In this document: positions 21,901-30,926 of the stretch, in pieces
Layout: each line of letters starts with the position of its first letter
How positions within the stretch are numbered: the first letter of the stretch is position 1
Assembly (NCBI RefSeq): GCF_018494085.1
Contig: NZ_JABBFP010000012.1
Coordinates: 1-64,000 of the forward strand
Length of the DNA stretch: 64,000 nucleotides
Reading direction: 5' to 3'
From: Rosenbergiella collisarenosi
GTDB lineage: Bacteria > Pseudomonadota > Gammaproteobacteria > Enterobacterales > Enterobacteriaceae
The notes under the pieces: generated by a model
Database searches by the model: none
Seen by the model: only the letters and a program-made list of their open reading frames with translations
What the model was told of the DNA's origin: nothing
Position numbers and translations under genes: made by a program

Positions 21901-21926
21901 GATAAAGGAGTTTGCGCTCCTTTATC
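21901..21926 (+). other. Perfect hairpin directly after flp
   Basis: GATAAAGGAG / CTCCTTTATC, a 10-bp perfect stem with loop TTTGCG, 19 bases after the flp stop. No T run follows. In Tad loci the pilin is needed in large excess over the machinery; a hairpin here could protect the flp message or reduce read-through. It also buries an AAGGAG that could otherwise act as a ribosome site for the next gene. Function inferred. Confidence 0.6.
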
Positions 21927-21939
21927 TAATAGTGTGCCT

Positions 21940-22347
21940 ATGATTATTATTTTAATAGCATTACTTTTAAGAGTCTGTTATACAGATATTCGCTATAGAA
22001 TTATCGAAAATAAGTGCGTAGCAGTAATAGTATTAGTTAACATCTTTTACTTATGTTCGATAAGCCAACCAGTGAACTTTATCAGTGCCGTAGTCGTATT
22101 CGGTATTGGAATTATTGTTATATTAACTAATTTTATTGGGGCTGGAGATATCAAACTCCTATCGGCGTTAGGACTCGCCTTCCCACTACGTGAGCTGCCG
22201 GATTTTATCTTCTTAGTCACTGTATCAGGGCTGCCACTAATTTTAATTGTCTTTTGCTTACATAAGTCCTCACAGGGAAAATTCTCTAAAACCCTTCCTT
22301 ACGGCGTGGCGATAAGCAGTGGGTATTTACTTAAATTATTGATATAA
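21940..22347 (+). CDS. tadV: Prepilin peptidase TadV (CpaA-like)
   Basis: An A24 aspartic prepilin peptidase that would process Flp and the TadE/F pseudopilins. Conserved catalytic aspartates are in RVCYTDIRYRIIENK and in the GxGD motif GAGDIKLLSALGLAF. Several transmembrane helices. The frame is open to an ATG at 21865 that overlaps flp, but TadV proteins begin directly with a hydrophobic helix, so the ATG at 21940 (MIIILIALLL, 135 residues) is preferred; neither start has a clear ribosome site. Confidence 0.85.
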   Translation: MIIILIALLLRVCYTDIRYRIIENKCVAVIVLVNIFYLCSISQPVNFISAVVVFGIGIIVILTNFIGAGDIKLLSALGLAFPLRELPDFIFLVTVSGLPLILIVFCLHKSSQGKFSKTLPYGVAISSGYLLKLLI

Positions 22348-22360
22348 GTTAGGGATTAAC

Positions 22361-23119
22361 GTGAATCAAAGGCTGATTATCATAGTTTCTATCGTACTGT
22401 TGCTTTTAGGTATTTTAGGAATGTTTTTTTCTGACTCAGGGGATAGTACCTCCGCGGAACAAGAACCACAGACACCGCATATTACCTACTATGTTACTAA
22501 AAGAGTCATGGCAGCCGGCGAAAAAGTCACGAAAGATGATTACGAAGTAAAAACGGAAGACCTTGAAGATGGCGCCCCTGCGCCGGAAAAAGTGGAGGAT
22601 GTTGCTGGGTATTATCTGACTGAATCAGTCGACGTGGGTACTAAATTAGTTCCTACACTATTAACTAAAGATAAACCAACACCTATTAAAAATAATCAGT
22701 ATTTTCGATTTACCGTAAATCTTAACAAACGATATATAAATAATATAAATGGTCTCAGGCCCGGCGAGCTGGTAGATGTCTATTTACGATTTGAGTCACC
22801 GAAGAGAGAGCAAGACAATAAATCGACGATATTTCGCGGCGACTCTGTGGTGAGGATTGTTAAGATATTTAGACATAAAAAATTACTGACTCCCGCGCTG
22901 AGGGGAAAGGTTACCACTGCCGAGGGTGAAAAAAGTAATTTTTCAACAAGTAATTTACTTGATAATAGCACAGACTATTCAGTCGATATTGAACTCAGTC
23001 GGGCGGACTTAAAGAAAATTTATCAAATAGATAATAAATATGAAATGATTATTTTTCCCGCTGATATGAGTATTCCCGATAAAAAAAGTGAAAATATCCT
23101 TAAAAAAGGAAGTAAGTAA
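22361..23119 (+). CDS. rcpC: Flp pilus assembly protein RcpC (CpaB family)
   Basis: A 252-residue protein with one N-terminal transmembrane helix (IIIVSIVLLLLGILGMFF), then a SAF-like domain (ITYYVTKRVMAAGEKVTKDD, with KDKP-like exit) typical of CpaB/RcpC, a periplasmic partner of the secretin. Starts with GTG at 22361. The stop overlaps the next start by one base (TAATG), a mark of translational coupling. Confidence 0.87.
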   Translation: MNQRLIIIVSIVLLLLGILGMFFSDSGDSTSAEQEPQTPHITYYVTKRVMAAGEKVTKDDYEVKTEDLEDGAPAPEKVEDVAGYYLTESVDVGTKLVPTLLTKDKPTPIKNNQYFRFTVNLNKRYINNINGLRPGELVDVYLRFESPKREQDNKSTIFRGDSVVRIVKIFRHKKLLTPALRGKVTTAEGEKSNFSTSNLLDNSTDYSVDIELSRADLKKIYQIDNKYEMIIFPADMSIPDKKSENILKKGSK

Positions 23120-24462
23120 TGAAGACACTCTACGCGGGGATTTCCTTAAAATTTATATTGATGATTTTAGTAATGTCACTTCCTTGTTTAGTGAATGCAG
23201 AAACGATCTACCTCTCGAAAGGCGGTGCAAGAACAATAAAAAGCCATACGCCTATAGATACTGTCTTTACCACGGATGCTAATGTCGTGAGTTATAATAT
23301 GATTAGCGATAATGAAGTCGTGATCTATGGGGTCGATAATGGTGAGGGAGAAATACTTATCGTACAAAACGATACGACCCGTAATATAAAAGTCACTGTC
23401 GATCCTTTGATCGGTAAGTTAGCCAAGCAGATTGAAGATCAATTTGTAGGCTCCACCATCGGCTTAAAAAAAGTGGGAGATAGTTATATTCTCACGGGGA
23501 TCGCCGCTGATGAAGAAAGCCGTGATGCGATATATCAAATCGTTGGTGAGGCATTAGGCCTAGAACGGATTGAGGTAAAAACCAAATTTACGAGCGAATC
23601 GGCCGGCTTTGAACAGGATAATATCCCTTATTTAAGTCAATACAGCTATCGTAAGTTACAAAATAAAATGACGCTCCCCTTTGCTAATCAGGTAAACGTC
23701 AAAGTTTCTATCGTCGAGTTAAATAGAAACTACAGCGATGCCTTAGGGATAGAGTGGGGGCAGGCGATGGATGTCGGGAGCTTCGTATTAAATAAGCTCA
23801 AGTTCGACGCCACACAGCTCACCTCAGTGATTAATGCGCTAGGCAACGAATCCGTCGCCAGGGTATTGGCTGAACCTAACCTTTCTGTCTTGTCAGGGGA
23901 AACGGCTGACTTCCTCGTCGGCGGAGAGATCCCCGTCTTAACGAGCTCCTCAAATGGTAGCAGTGTCGAATATAAAGAAGTGGGAATTAAGATGTTAGTG
24001 GCGGCCAAGGTTGAGAGTAGCCAGAAAGTACGGCTAACGCTCTCACAAGAGGTGAGTAATATCGATAGTAATAATATCACTAAGACCAACGAACTCCTTT
24101 TACCCGCCATTAAGTCCCGTAAATCGCGCACGACGATTGAACTCGCGGATGGCGAGAGCTTTGTGTTGGCCGGGTTACTGAGTGAGTCGGAAAAAGAAGT
24201 TTTAAAGAAAATTCCGTATATCGGGGATATACCGGTACTTGGCGCATTTTTTCGTTCGACATCCTCACAGCGCGAACGGACTGAGCTAGTGGTGGTGGCA
24301 ACGGTGAATCTGGTACGACCGATCTCATCATCGCAAGTCACATTACCTAACTGGCAAAGAAGTACATTGCTAGAGCGCTATTTAAATATCGGCAGTTCAG
24401 GCAGCCACACCTCTAAAAAAGCAGTCGTCGATTTTCTCGAACAGGGAGGTTTTATTTACTGA
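23119..24462 (+). CDS. rcpA: Outer-membrane secretin RcpA (CpaC)
   Basis: A 447-residue type II/III secretin forming the outer-membrane channel of the Tad pilus. A signal peptide (cleavage near VNAET) is followed by the pilus N-terminal domain and a BON-like segment, then the secretin domain with VARVLAEPNLSVLSGETADFLVGGEIPV and the C-terminal signature LADGESFVLAGLLSESE, IPYIGDIPVLGAFFRSTS. Stop overlaps the next start (TGATG). Confidence 0.93.
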   Translation: MKTLYAGISLKFILMILVMSLPCLVNAETIYLSKGGARTIKSHTPIDTVFTTDANVVSYNMISDNEVVIYGVDNGEGEILIVQNDTTRNIKVTVDPLIGKLAKQIEDQFVGSTIGLKKVGDSYILTGIAADEESRDAIYQIVGEALGLERIEVKTKFTSESAGFEQDNIPYLSQYSYRKLQNKMTLPFANQVNVKVSIVELNRNYSDALGIEWGQAMDVGSFVLNKLKFDATQLTSVINALGNESVARVLAEPNLSVLSGETADFLVGGEIPVLTSSSNGSSVEYKEVGIKMLVAAKVESSQKVRLTLSQEVSNIDSNNITKTNELLLPAIKSRKSRTTIELADGESFVLAGLLSESEKEVLKKIPYIGDIPVLGAFFRSTSSQRERTELVVVATVNLVRPISSSQVTLPNWQRSTLLERYLNIGSSGSHTSKKAVVDFLEQGGFIY

Positions 24463-24908
24463 TGCTTAGCTTACTTAAAAAAATAATAGTCGGAACGACC
24501 CTGTCCCTTTCACTCAGTACACTATGCTCGGCTAGTGATTACGTCTTCAATGTTCAAGGGCGCAGCGATATAGAGCAGGAAATTAGCGTCGCGAAGATAC
24601 TGCCTTTTTATCAATACCTGCATGGTGAGATAGAAATTCAATGGGCAAATCCTGAGCTACTTAGCTCCGTAAATAAGCTTGCCTCGTTGCTACAGAAAGA
24701 AGGCGTGCGTAAACAAGATATTGTCCGCAACTTCTCACAGAGCATGGCGTACAAAAACCATACTCGTGATTCTATTATGCTGGTACTTAAAACCTCTAAA
24801 ACGAGTACCCAATGTGCTCCCTATAACCTCCGCTCGTCTTTTAAGGCGCTGGGCGAAGACAGTTGTGCAATCAATGACAATCTTGATGCGATGAAAATAC
24901 GTAAATAA
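24462..24908 (+). CDS. RcpB-position Tad pilus protein
   Basis: A 148-residue exported protein with a signal peptide (IIVGTTLSLSLSTLCSAS). The mature part has an EIQWANPELLSSVNKLASLLQKEG segment (in two parts) reminiscent of the short periplasmic proteins encoded between rcpA and tadZ in other loci (RcpB/CpaD position), and two cysteines (CAPYN, DSCAIND) that could form a disulfide. Assigned by position and size more than by sequence. Overlaps rcpA by one base. Confidence 0.65.
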   Translation: MLSLLKKIIVGTTLSLSLSTLCSASDYVFNVQGRSDIEQEISVAKILPFYQYLHGEIEIQWANPELLSSVNKLASLLQKEGVRKQDIVRNFSQSMAYKNHTRDSIMLVLKTSKTSTQCAPYNLRSSFKALGEDSCAINDNLDAMKIRK

Positions 24909-24937
24909 CCTGACAGCGGGTAACACAAGGATGAATT

Positions 24938-26062
24938 ATGTTACTTTTCTCCGAAAATACTAAGCAAGATGACTCACTGGGCAATTCCATACTCGTTGTC
25001 ACCCCCGATCTGGGGAGAATGGAGAAGGTATGTGAACAATTATCTTTGCGCGATGTGGGAACGGTTAAGCAGTTTCATGGCGATATACGACAATTAGATC
25101 AATTGGAAGACACCGCTAATACTGATTGCATCATTTTCGATGCCTCGGAGCTTGATTCGCCCGATAACGTTATTGAGATTATCGATCTACAGTTATCGAA
25201 AAATATAACTAAAATAGCCTTTAGTACTAAGGACTCACTCCTCTTAGCTGAGGAGTTTCAAAAAAAAGAGATCCAATACTGCCACTATCCAACTCAAATT
25301 AACCGTATTGGTAGTTTAGTCCTTAACGATACGCAGCAATCGGTCGCAATCGGTAACAGTGCAGTACGCATTACCCTATTAGGCTGTAAGGGGGGCGTAG
25401 GCAATTCGATGCTAAGCTATTATGCCGCGCAATTTATTGCTAATAAACGGCAATCCTCTACCTTGCTGGTACAGGGTGCCTTTGGAAGCAGGAATTTAGA
25501 CTTAATCTCTAAGGTCGCTATCTCTAATGAAGTCACTCTGTTAGAGAATAACCTCTCAGCCTTATATGAAGAGCGAAGTAGTGCTTGGCAATATTACAAC
25601 TCAGTCTACGACAATTACGAATGTATTATTTTCGATTTTTCTGCCTATAACGCCGCTGATGAGAATATCGAAAATGTATTAACGCACACTGATTGTCTGT
25701 TATTGGTGTGTGACAGAGACCTTTCATCGGTAAGAACCGCAAAGAAAATTATCGAAGCCAATAACCATCTAATGAATAGTAATAATGGCGTACGGAGGAT
25801 CTATGTCTGCCATAACCAACATCACAGTAAAGTTAACGGTGAAATTAGCAGTCAGGAAGTCAGCGGACTATTAGGAAAACCCGTCGATGTGACGATTCCT
25901 TTTCTTATAAAGCCCGGTGATCCTTCGTTAACACTTAATTTTAATGGTAAAAACCATCAGTACTTAGAGTCCTTATGTAATTTACTTCTAGGAAGGAAAA
26001 ATAAACATCAGGAAAAAACAAGTTTATTCGACTCAATAAAAAAAATAACAGGAAGAGGGTAA
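24938..26062 (+). CDS. tadZ: Tad pilus localisation protein TadZ (CpaE-like)
   Basis: A 374-residue protein with an N-terminal receiver-like domain that lacks the usual phosphorylation pocket, and a C-terminal ParA/MinD-type ATPase domain. The P-loop reads LGCKGGVGNSMLSY: the deviant Walker A motif KGGxGK[ST] has Asn in place of the second lysine. Altered Walker motifs are known in TadZ proteins. Its role is to place the pilus machine at the cell pole. Confidence 0.88.
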   Translation: MLLFSENTKQDDSLGNSILVVTPDLGRMEKVCEQLSLRDVGTVKQFHGDIRQLDQLEDTANTDCIIFDASELDSPDNVIEIIDLQLSKNITKIAFSTKDSLLLAEEFQKKEIQYCHYPTQINRIGSLVLNDTQQSVAIGNSAVRITLLGCKGGVGNSMLSYYAAQFIANKRQSSTLLVQGAFGSRNLDLISKVAISNEVTLLENNLSALYEERSSAWQYYNSVYDNYECIIFDFSAYNAADENIENVLTHTDCLLLVCDRDLSSVRTAKKIIEANNHLMNSNNGVRRIYVCHNQHHSKVNGEISSQEVSGLLGKPVDVTIPFLIKPGDPSLTLNFNGKNHQYLESLCNLLLGRKNKHQEKTSLFDSIKKITGRG

Positions 26063-26068
26063 TATAAG

Positions 26069-27343
26069 GTGGCGGATAAGTACGAAGACATAGCTAAACA
26101 ATTACGTGGCCTAGTGCTGCCCGAGCTGGATATCGATTTAGTCGAAAGTTTACTCAGTGATCGGGTGGGGTTAATTCGCGAGATCTCGAAAACTATCCAA
26201 CGGGTCAGTATCGAGCGCAACCTTTACCTCCCCTCAGAGAATACGCAAATATTAGCGATTGCTGTCGCAGATGAAATTCTCGGCGTCGGACCGCTACGTG
26301 AACTGATGGAGGATACTACCGTCAGCGATATTTTAGTCAATGGCCCTGAAAAAATCTTCGTGGAACGCAGCGGTAAGCTAGTACGTACCAATAAGCGATT
26401 TATCGATAACCAGCAGCTGACCGAAATAGCCAAACGCTTAGTGAACCGAGTCGGTCGGCGTATCGACGAATCACAGCCGTTAGTCGATGCACGGATGAGC
26501 GATGGCAGCCGTTTAAATGTGGTGATCAATCCGGTCGCGCTAGATGGAACCTCTATCTCGATTCGTAAGTTCAGTAATGTCTCCAGGACACTGAAGGACT
26601 TAGTGAGTTGGGGCGCTATGAATGAGCAGATGGCGAATTTTCTCGCCCTTGCGGTCAGTTGTCAGGCGAATATTATTATCTCTGGAGGAACCGGCTCCGG
26701 GAAAACCACGCTGCTAAATGCCTTATCTCGCCATATTAATAGCGATGAAAGGGTCATCACACTTGAAGATGCCGCCGAACTAAAATTACAGCAAGAGCAT
26801 GTTGTCAGGCTCGAAACCAAAATGGCGGGTATTGAAAGCAGTGGCCAAGTGACCATGCGTGACCTGATGATCAATACCTTACGGATGAGGCCAGACCGTA
26901 TTATCGTCGGTGAGTGTCGGGGGGGAGAGACATTTGAGATGTTACAGGCGATGAATACCGGCCACGATGGTTCGATGACAACACTGCATGCCAACTCGCC
27001 GCGTGATGCCGTGGCGCGGCTTGAAAATATGGTGATGATGGCCGGGCTAAATCTTCCTATAGAGGCTATTCGACGCAACATTAGTTCTGCGGTCAACTTA
27101 ATTGTGCAAGCTAACCGATTACACGATGGCTCGCGTAAGATCACTCACATCGCAGAAATTATGGGGCTAGAAGGGGAAACCATCATCCTGCAAGAAATAT
27201 TCTCCTTTCAGATAGGCGAGTCCTCCACGGGAAGAGTGAATGGTAAGTTTGTCACCCCAGGACTCTCTACTCGGTCGAATATTTATAGCCGTGCCAAAAT
27301 GCACTCAAAAGACTCGTATTTGAAACAGATATTTGGTCAATGA
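26069..27343 (+). CDS. tadA: Tad secretion ATPase TadA (CpaF)
   Basis: A 424-residue hexameric ATPase of the VirB11/PulE class powering Flp pilus extension and retraction. Walker A IISGGTGSGKTTLLNALS, Asp box RMRPDRIIVGECRGGE, Walker B-like ETFEMLQAMNTGHDGS and the His box TTLHANSPRDA are intact. GTG start at 26069, six bases after tadZ. Not the adenosine deaminase that shares the symbol. Confidence 0.96.
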   Translation: MADKYEDIAKQLRGLVLPELDIDLVESLLSDRVGLIREISKTIQRVSIERNLYLPSENTQILAIAVADEILGVGPLRELMEDTTVSDILVNGPEKIFVERSGKLVRTNKRFIDNQQLTEIAKRLVNRVGRRIDESQPLVDARMSDGSRLNVVINPVALDGTSISIRKFSNVSRTLKDLVSWGAMNEQMANFLALAVSCQANIIISGGTGSGKTTLLNALSRHINSDERVITLEDAAELKLQQEHVVRLETKMAGIESSGQVTMRDLMINTLRMRPDRIIVGECRGGETFEMLQAMNTGHDGSMTTLHANSPRDAVARLENMVMMAGLNLPIEAIRRNISSAVNLIVQANRLHDGSRKITHIAEIMGLEGETIILQEIFSFQIGESSTGRVNGKFVTPGLSTRSNIYSRAKMHSKDSYLKQIFGQ

Positions 27344-27344
27344 T

Positions 27345-28277
27345 ATGAAACAAATCTCGCTTATGTTGATTGTTATGGCGTTGTTTTTTTTTATGATGGT
27401 CGTCATTCGCAATAGAACGACACGCAATGCCTTTACTAAGAGCGACGATAGAAAAAATATGCTCATGACATTACTGGGTCAAAATTCCGCGGAGAAAATC
27501 GGTGATTCTCTAAACGTCATACTCTTACGAAGAGTGAATGAGACCCTATTTAAAATTAAGTATGTGTTTGTTGCGGATAATTTATTTGATTTAGTGAAAA
27601 GGTTAGCCATACCCTTAGTCTTTGTTATTATTGTTGAGGCAATTAATTTAAAGTTTCTTCACTTCCCCACTGTACCTATTGCGATAGTCTTAACTCCGGT
27701 GAGCTATATTTTTTGGTATAAGCTATTACTGAAAAAAAGAAAAAAAGTGTTTGAGGTTGATTTCACCGAGTCTATTTCATCGATTAATGGTGCTATATCT
27801 GCTGGGCGTACGTTCCTACAGGCAATGGATGATTATAGTCGTAACAATAGTAACAAGTTGGCGAAAGAGTTCGGTATCATCACCCGTCGCTTAAATTTCG
27901 GCGATAGCCCTGAAGTGGTGTTTCTCGACTCTTGGAAGGTTTATCCTTATAAAGAGTATTATTTCTTTATTGTTGCAATATTACTCAATATTAATAGTGG
28001 TGGCCGACTACGTGAAGTGTTGGGGAAATTACAGCGCTCCTTAGCGAACAATACGGCGATGGAAAGCAAAATGCAGACACTTACGTCAGAGATGCGTATG
28101 GCATCAAAAATCACAGGAGCGATACCGTTTATTTTTCTGATTCTACTCAAGTTTATTAGTGAAGATAATTTCAATTTTATTTTTGAGGACCCTCGCGGAA
28201 ATATACTGCTCTATTATTTATTAGGAAGCGTGGGTGTCGGTACTTTAATTATCAAATTACTAATGAGGAAAATATAG
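27345..28277 (+). CDS. tadB: Tad inner-membrane platform protein TadB
   Basis: A 310-residue type II secretion F-domain protein forming, with TadC, the inner-membrane platform. N-terminal helices (ISLMLIVMALFFFMMVVI), the T2SF domain with SSINGAISAGRTFLQAMDDY and a C-terminal pair of helices. The ATG at 27345 (MKQISLML) immediately follows the tadA stop (TGATATG); an in-frame TTG at 27333 is less likely. Confidence 0.9.
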   Translation: MKQISLMLIVMALFFFMMVVIRNRTTRNAFTKSDDRKNMLMTLLGQNSAEKIGDSLNVILLRRVNETLFKIKYVFVADNLFDLVKRLAIPLVFVIIVEAINLKFLHFPTVPIAIVLTPVSYIFWYKLLLKKRKKVFEVDFTESISSINGAISAGRTFLQAMDDYSRNNSNKLAKEFGIITRRLNFGDSPEVVFLDSWKVYPYKEYYFFIVAILLNINSGGRLREVLGKLQRSLANNTAMESKMQTLTSEMRMASKITGAIPFIFLILLKFISEDNFNFIFEDPRGNILLYYLLGSVGVGTLIIKLLMRKI

Positions 28278-28278
28278 T

Positions 28279-29121
28279 ATGTCTATCTTCCTTGTTATGA
28301 TGATCATTCCCTGCATAGTTATTCTGTCCTTTATCATGCGTAAGGTCAGACAATCCACCATTGAAAAAAGTATGACCTTGGTTGATGCCAAAACCCAGGA
28401 ATTAAAAATACAGGAACATAAAGATCATCATCAAACCGAAGCAGTACTCGGGCAAAACAGCCAGACGCTCAACCTCTATCGACGTATCGACGCAAGTATC
28501 ATTCTAAAAATCGGGCTAGCTGTCATGTTGACGGTGGTGGGGATAGTCGCCAGCCAGTTGATGGGGTGGGAGTTAGCGCGTAACGATTATGTGGTGGTCG
28601 GGATTATAAGCTTAGTGATAACTATCGTCCTCCCCAGCACGCTTAGGGCGATGTATGTCAAAAAGCGGGTCAAAAAATTAACGGCTGAGCTGCCCTGGAT
28701 GATCGATCTTTTGGCGGTGAGTATTCAATGTGGAATGACGCCTGAGCAGGCGTTCAAATTCTTATCGACCAAAATGTCGGGGATTAATCCAGACTTCGTT
28801 CCCTTTTTACAGCGTTTAGTTAGACGCACCGAGATGAGCGGCTTAAGTAATGCGCTGTATCACTTTAGTCGAGAAATTCCCTCGACGGAGACGCGCCTAT
28901 TCTGCGCCATGCTCGAACAGAGCTTACAGTATGGCTCCTCGCTGTATGACCAGCTCATGGAGCTCTCACGAGAGATACGCGAAATTCAGTTGCTGACCAC
29001 CGAAGAAAATATTGGAAAGTTATCGGCGAAAATGAGCGTGCCATTAATACTCTTTTTTATGTTTCCCGTTGTCATTATCGTTGCCGCACCAGGCATTATG
29101 AGGGTTTTTTCTAATGGTTAA
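28279..29121 (+). CDS. tadC: Tad inner-membrane platform protein TadC
   Basis: A 280-residue F-domain protein like TadB: an N-terminal helix, two central helices (GLAVMLTVVGIVASQLMG), the T2SF segment ELPWMIDLLAVSIQCGMTPEQAF and a C-terminal helix (MSVPLILFFMFPVVIIVAAPG). Begins two bases after tadB and overlaps tadD by 8 bases. Confidence 0.92.
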   Translation: MSIFLVMMIIPCIVILSFIMRKVRQSTIEKSMTLVDAKTQELKIQEHKDHHQTEAVLGQNSQTLNLYRRIDASIILKIGLAVMLTVVGIVASQLMGWELARNDYVVVGIISLVITIVLPSTLRAMYVKKRVKKLTAELPWMIDLLAVSIQCGMTPEQAFKFLSTKMSGINPDFVPFLQRLVRRTEMSGLSNALYHFSREIPSTETRLFCAMLEQSLQYGSSLYDQLMELSREIREIQLLTTEENIGKLSAKMSVPLILFFMFPVVIIVAAPGIMRVFSNG

Positions 29122-29845
29122 ATCGCTATTATTTCCGCTATTTCTCTTTTCTTTCGTGGTGATGACCAGTGCGTGTACCAGTGGGAATGGGCCATCATTT
29201 AAAAATAACTCTCTGGCAAGCGAAAGTCTGCTCCTTAAGGTGAAAAATTATTCTGGACTGATTAAGATCAAGCGCGAAGAACTTAAAAAAAGTAATAACC
29301 CAAAGGTTCGTTATGAGCTGGCTAATTATTATTATCTTTCGCAAGATTACCGGTCGTCCATGTATTACCTTACTCCTTTATTAGCCTCTGGAGCATCCTC
29401 GGATATTTACCTCTTACAAGCAAAAAATCTGGCGGCATTAGGCGAATATAAAAAATCACTTAGCTTTGTCGACATTGCGTTGAGTAAACAGCGTAATAAT
29501 GCCCAAGGGTTAAATTTAAAAGGGGTCATTCAAGCGCAAATGGGTGAGCTGGACGCTGCGTTGTCGTCCTTTACACAGGCGAGAGCAAGCTACGAAAAAG
29601 AAGAGGAGGTCGTGAATAATATGGCGATGATCTATATTATTCAGAAGAAATATACTGAGGCAGTACAACTGCTTCTCCCTATCTATTTACGCGGATACAG
29701 TAATCCACAGCTTGAACATAACCTTATTTTTGCTTTAGCGAAGAGTGGGGACTTACGGTACGCTAAAGATATTATGAAAAAAAGGAATTTCACCAAACAT
29801 CCTGATCTTCTTGCTACCGATTTATTTAATGTGCAAACTTTTTAG
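29114..29845 (+). CDS. tadD: TPR lipoprotein TadD
   Basis: A 243-residue lipoprotein with lipobox VMTSACTSG and tetratricopeptide repeats over residues 60-200 (VRYELANYYYLSQDYRSSMYY, AQGLNLKGVIQAQMGELDAAL and further, each shown in part). TadD proteins act as pilotins or assembly factors for the secretin. Confidence 0.88.
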   Translation: MVKSLLFPLFLFSFVVMTSACTSGNGPSFKNNSLASESLLLKVKNYSGLIKIKREELKKSNNPKVRYELANYYYLSQDYRSSMYYLTPLLASGASSDIYLLQAKNLAALGEYKKSLSFVDIALSKQRNNAQGLNLKGVIQAQMGELDAALSSFTQARASYEKEEEVVNNMAMIYIIQKKYTEAVQLLLPIYLRGYSNPQLEHNLIFALAKSGDLRYAKDIMKKRNFTKHPDLLATDLFNVQTF

Positions 29846-29857
29846 AGGGTTGAAATT

Positions 29858-30355
29858 ATGCAACGGTGGTACAGGAAGTTTTCCGCCCAGGATGGTGTGA
29901 TTACTATAGAGTTTTCTTTTATCTATATAATATTTGTTGCCTTTGTATTTATCATATTTGAAATCAATAAATTTATATTCATTATTACCGCTATGGATTA
30001 TTCGCTCTCTGAGGCGGCACGTAATAGTGCTTATCGAGATAATAGTACTTCGGTTGTCGATTATCAGCAGGTATTTGACGAGTATTTTTTTAGCCAGAAT
30101 GGCTTTTGGAGTATGTTTATTAATCCAAAAGATATTAAAGTCGAGGCGAGTTTTTGCAGCACCGTCAACGAGGTTATTACAGGCCGTTGCTCATCATTGT
30201 ATAACAGTCAAAAGAGGCTTGCGCTGTACTCAGTTAGCTATCAATACCGGCCTTTAAAAATAATCAGTCAGGTCGCGTGGGCCGAATCGTTATTTAGTCA
30301 GTTGGACGGGCTATTGACACGTAAGGTCACTTATATGATTGAGTCGTCGAGGTAA
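29858..30355 (+). CDS. tadE: TadE-type pseudopilin
   Basis: A 165-residue minor pilin-like protein. The N-terminal segment SAQDG-VITIEFSFIYIIFV has the prepilin-peptidase-like Gly followed by a hydrophobic helix with Glu at +5. Two cysteines (ASFCSTV, TGRCSSL) may form a disulfide. Processed by TadV in studied systems. Followed after two bases by tadF. Confidence 0.85.
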   Translation: MQRWYRKFSAQDGVITIEFSFIYIIFVAFVFIIFEINKFIFIITAMDYSLSEAARNSAYRDNSTSVVDYQQVFDEYFFSQNGFWSMFINPKDIKVEASFCSTVNEVITGRCSSLYNSQKRLALYSVSYQYRPLKIISQVAWAESLFSQLDGLLTRKVTYMIESSR

Positions 30356-30357
30356 GG

Positions 30358-30924
30358 ATGCTAGCGAGAATACATTCAGTCGTTAAGGATACCCGTGGAA
30401 GTATCGTGGTCGAGGCCGCCTTCATCTTCTCTTTTCTGTCGATTATCACGGTCGCCAGCTTAGAATATGGCTTCTGGCTCGCGGCAAAAAGCCAGGTAGA
30501 GCGGGTCAATTACTCGTTAGCCTCGCTGGTGCGGGAAAGAACGCAATTCTATGGTAATCGAGAGAGCTTTTCTAATAACGATATTAAACAAATTTATGAT
30601 TTAGCAAAAAGCCTTACCTATCATCGCTACGACAAGGAGTTATGCCTTCGTGTCGAATCAATTGGCTTCACCCCCGCGGTAAAAAAGACGATTAGCTATC
30701 AACAGAAATTGGATTACGGCTCGACGCTTTGTAATAGCATCACTACGCCTCCGCTTAGAAATAGTATTGAATTTTCACCCTTTAGTAGCCGCCAGCGCTG
30801 GTTACCGCTGTATCAGGTCACCCTAATCTTGCCAACGCCTAAAGGGACGCTGCACCGATTGCTTAAGAGTGTCGATCTCCTTCCTGAGTATGTCTCGGCC
30901 TATACCATCCTCTTGGCGCGCTAA
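30358..30924 (+). CDS. tadF: TadF-type pseudopilin
   Basis: A 188-residue TadE-like protein with N-terminal TRGSIVVEAAFIFSFLSI, again Gly then a hydrophobic helix with Glu at +5. Paralogous to the preceding gene and in the position of tadF. Cysteines at LCLRVE and TLCNSIT may pair. Confidence 0.83.
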   Translation: MLARIHSVVKDTRGSIVVEAAFIFSFLSIITVASLEYGFWLAAKSQVERVNYSLASLVRERTQFYGNRESFSNNDIKQIYDLAKSLTYHRYDKELCLRVESIGFTPAVKKTISYQQKLDYGSTLCNSITTPPLRNSIEFSPFSSRQRWLPLYQVTLILPTPKGTLHRLLKSVDLLPEYVSAYTILLAR

Positions 30925-30926
30925 CC

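Noticed and set aside
23730..24341. 203-codon minus-strand open frame opposite rcpA
   Set aside because: The secretin frame on the plus strand carries clear family motifs; the opposite frame is low-complexity Ser/Thr/Leu typical of an antisense shadow.
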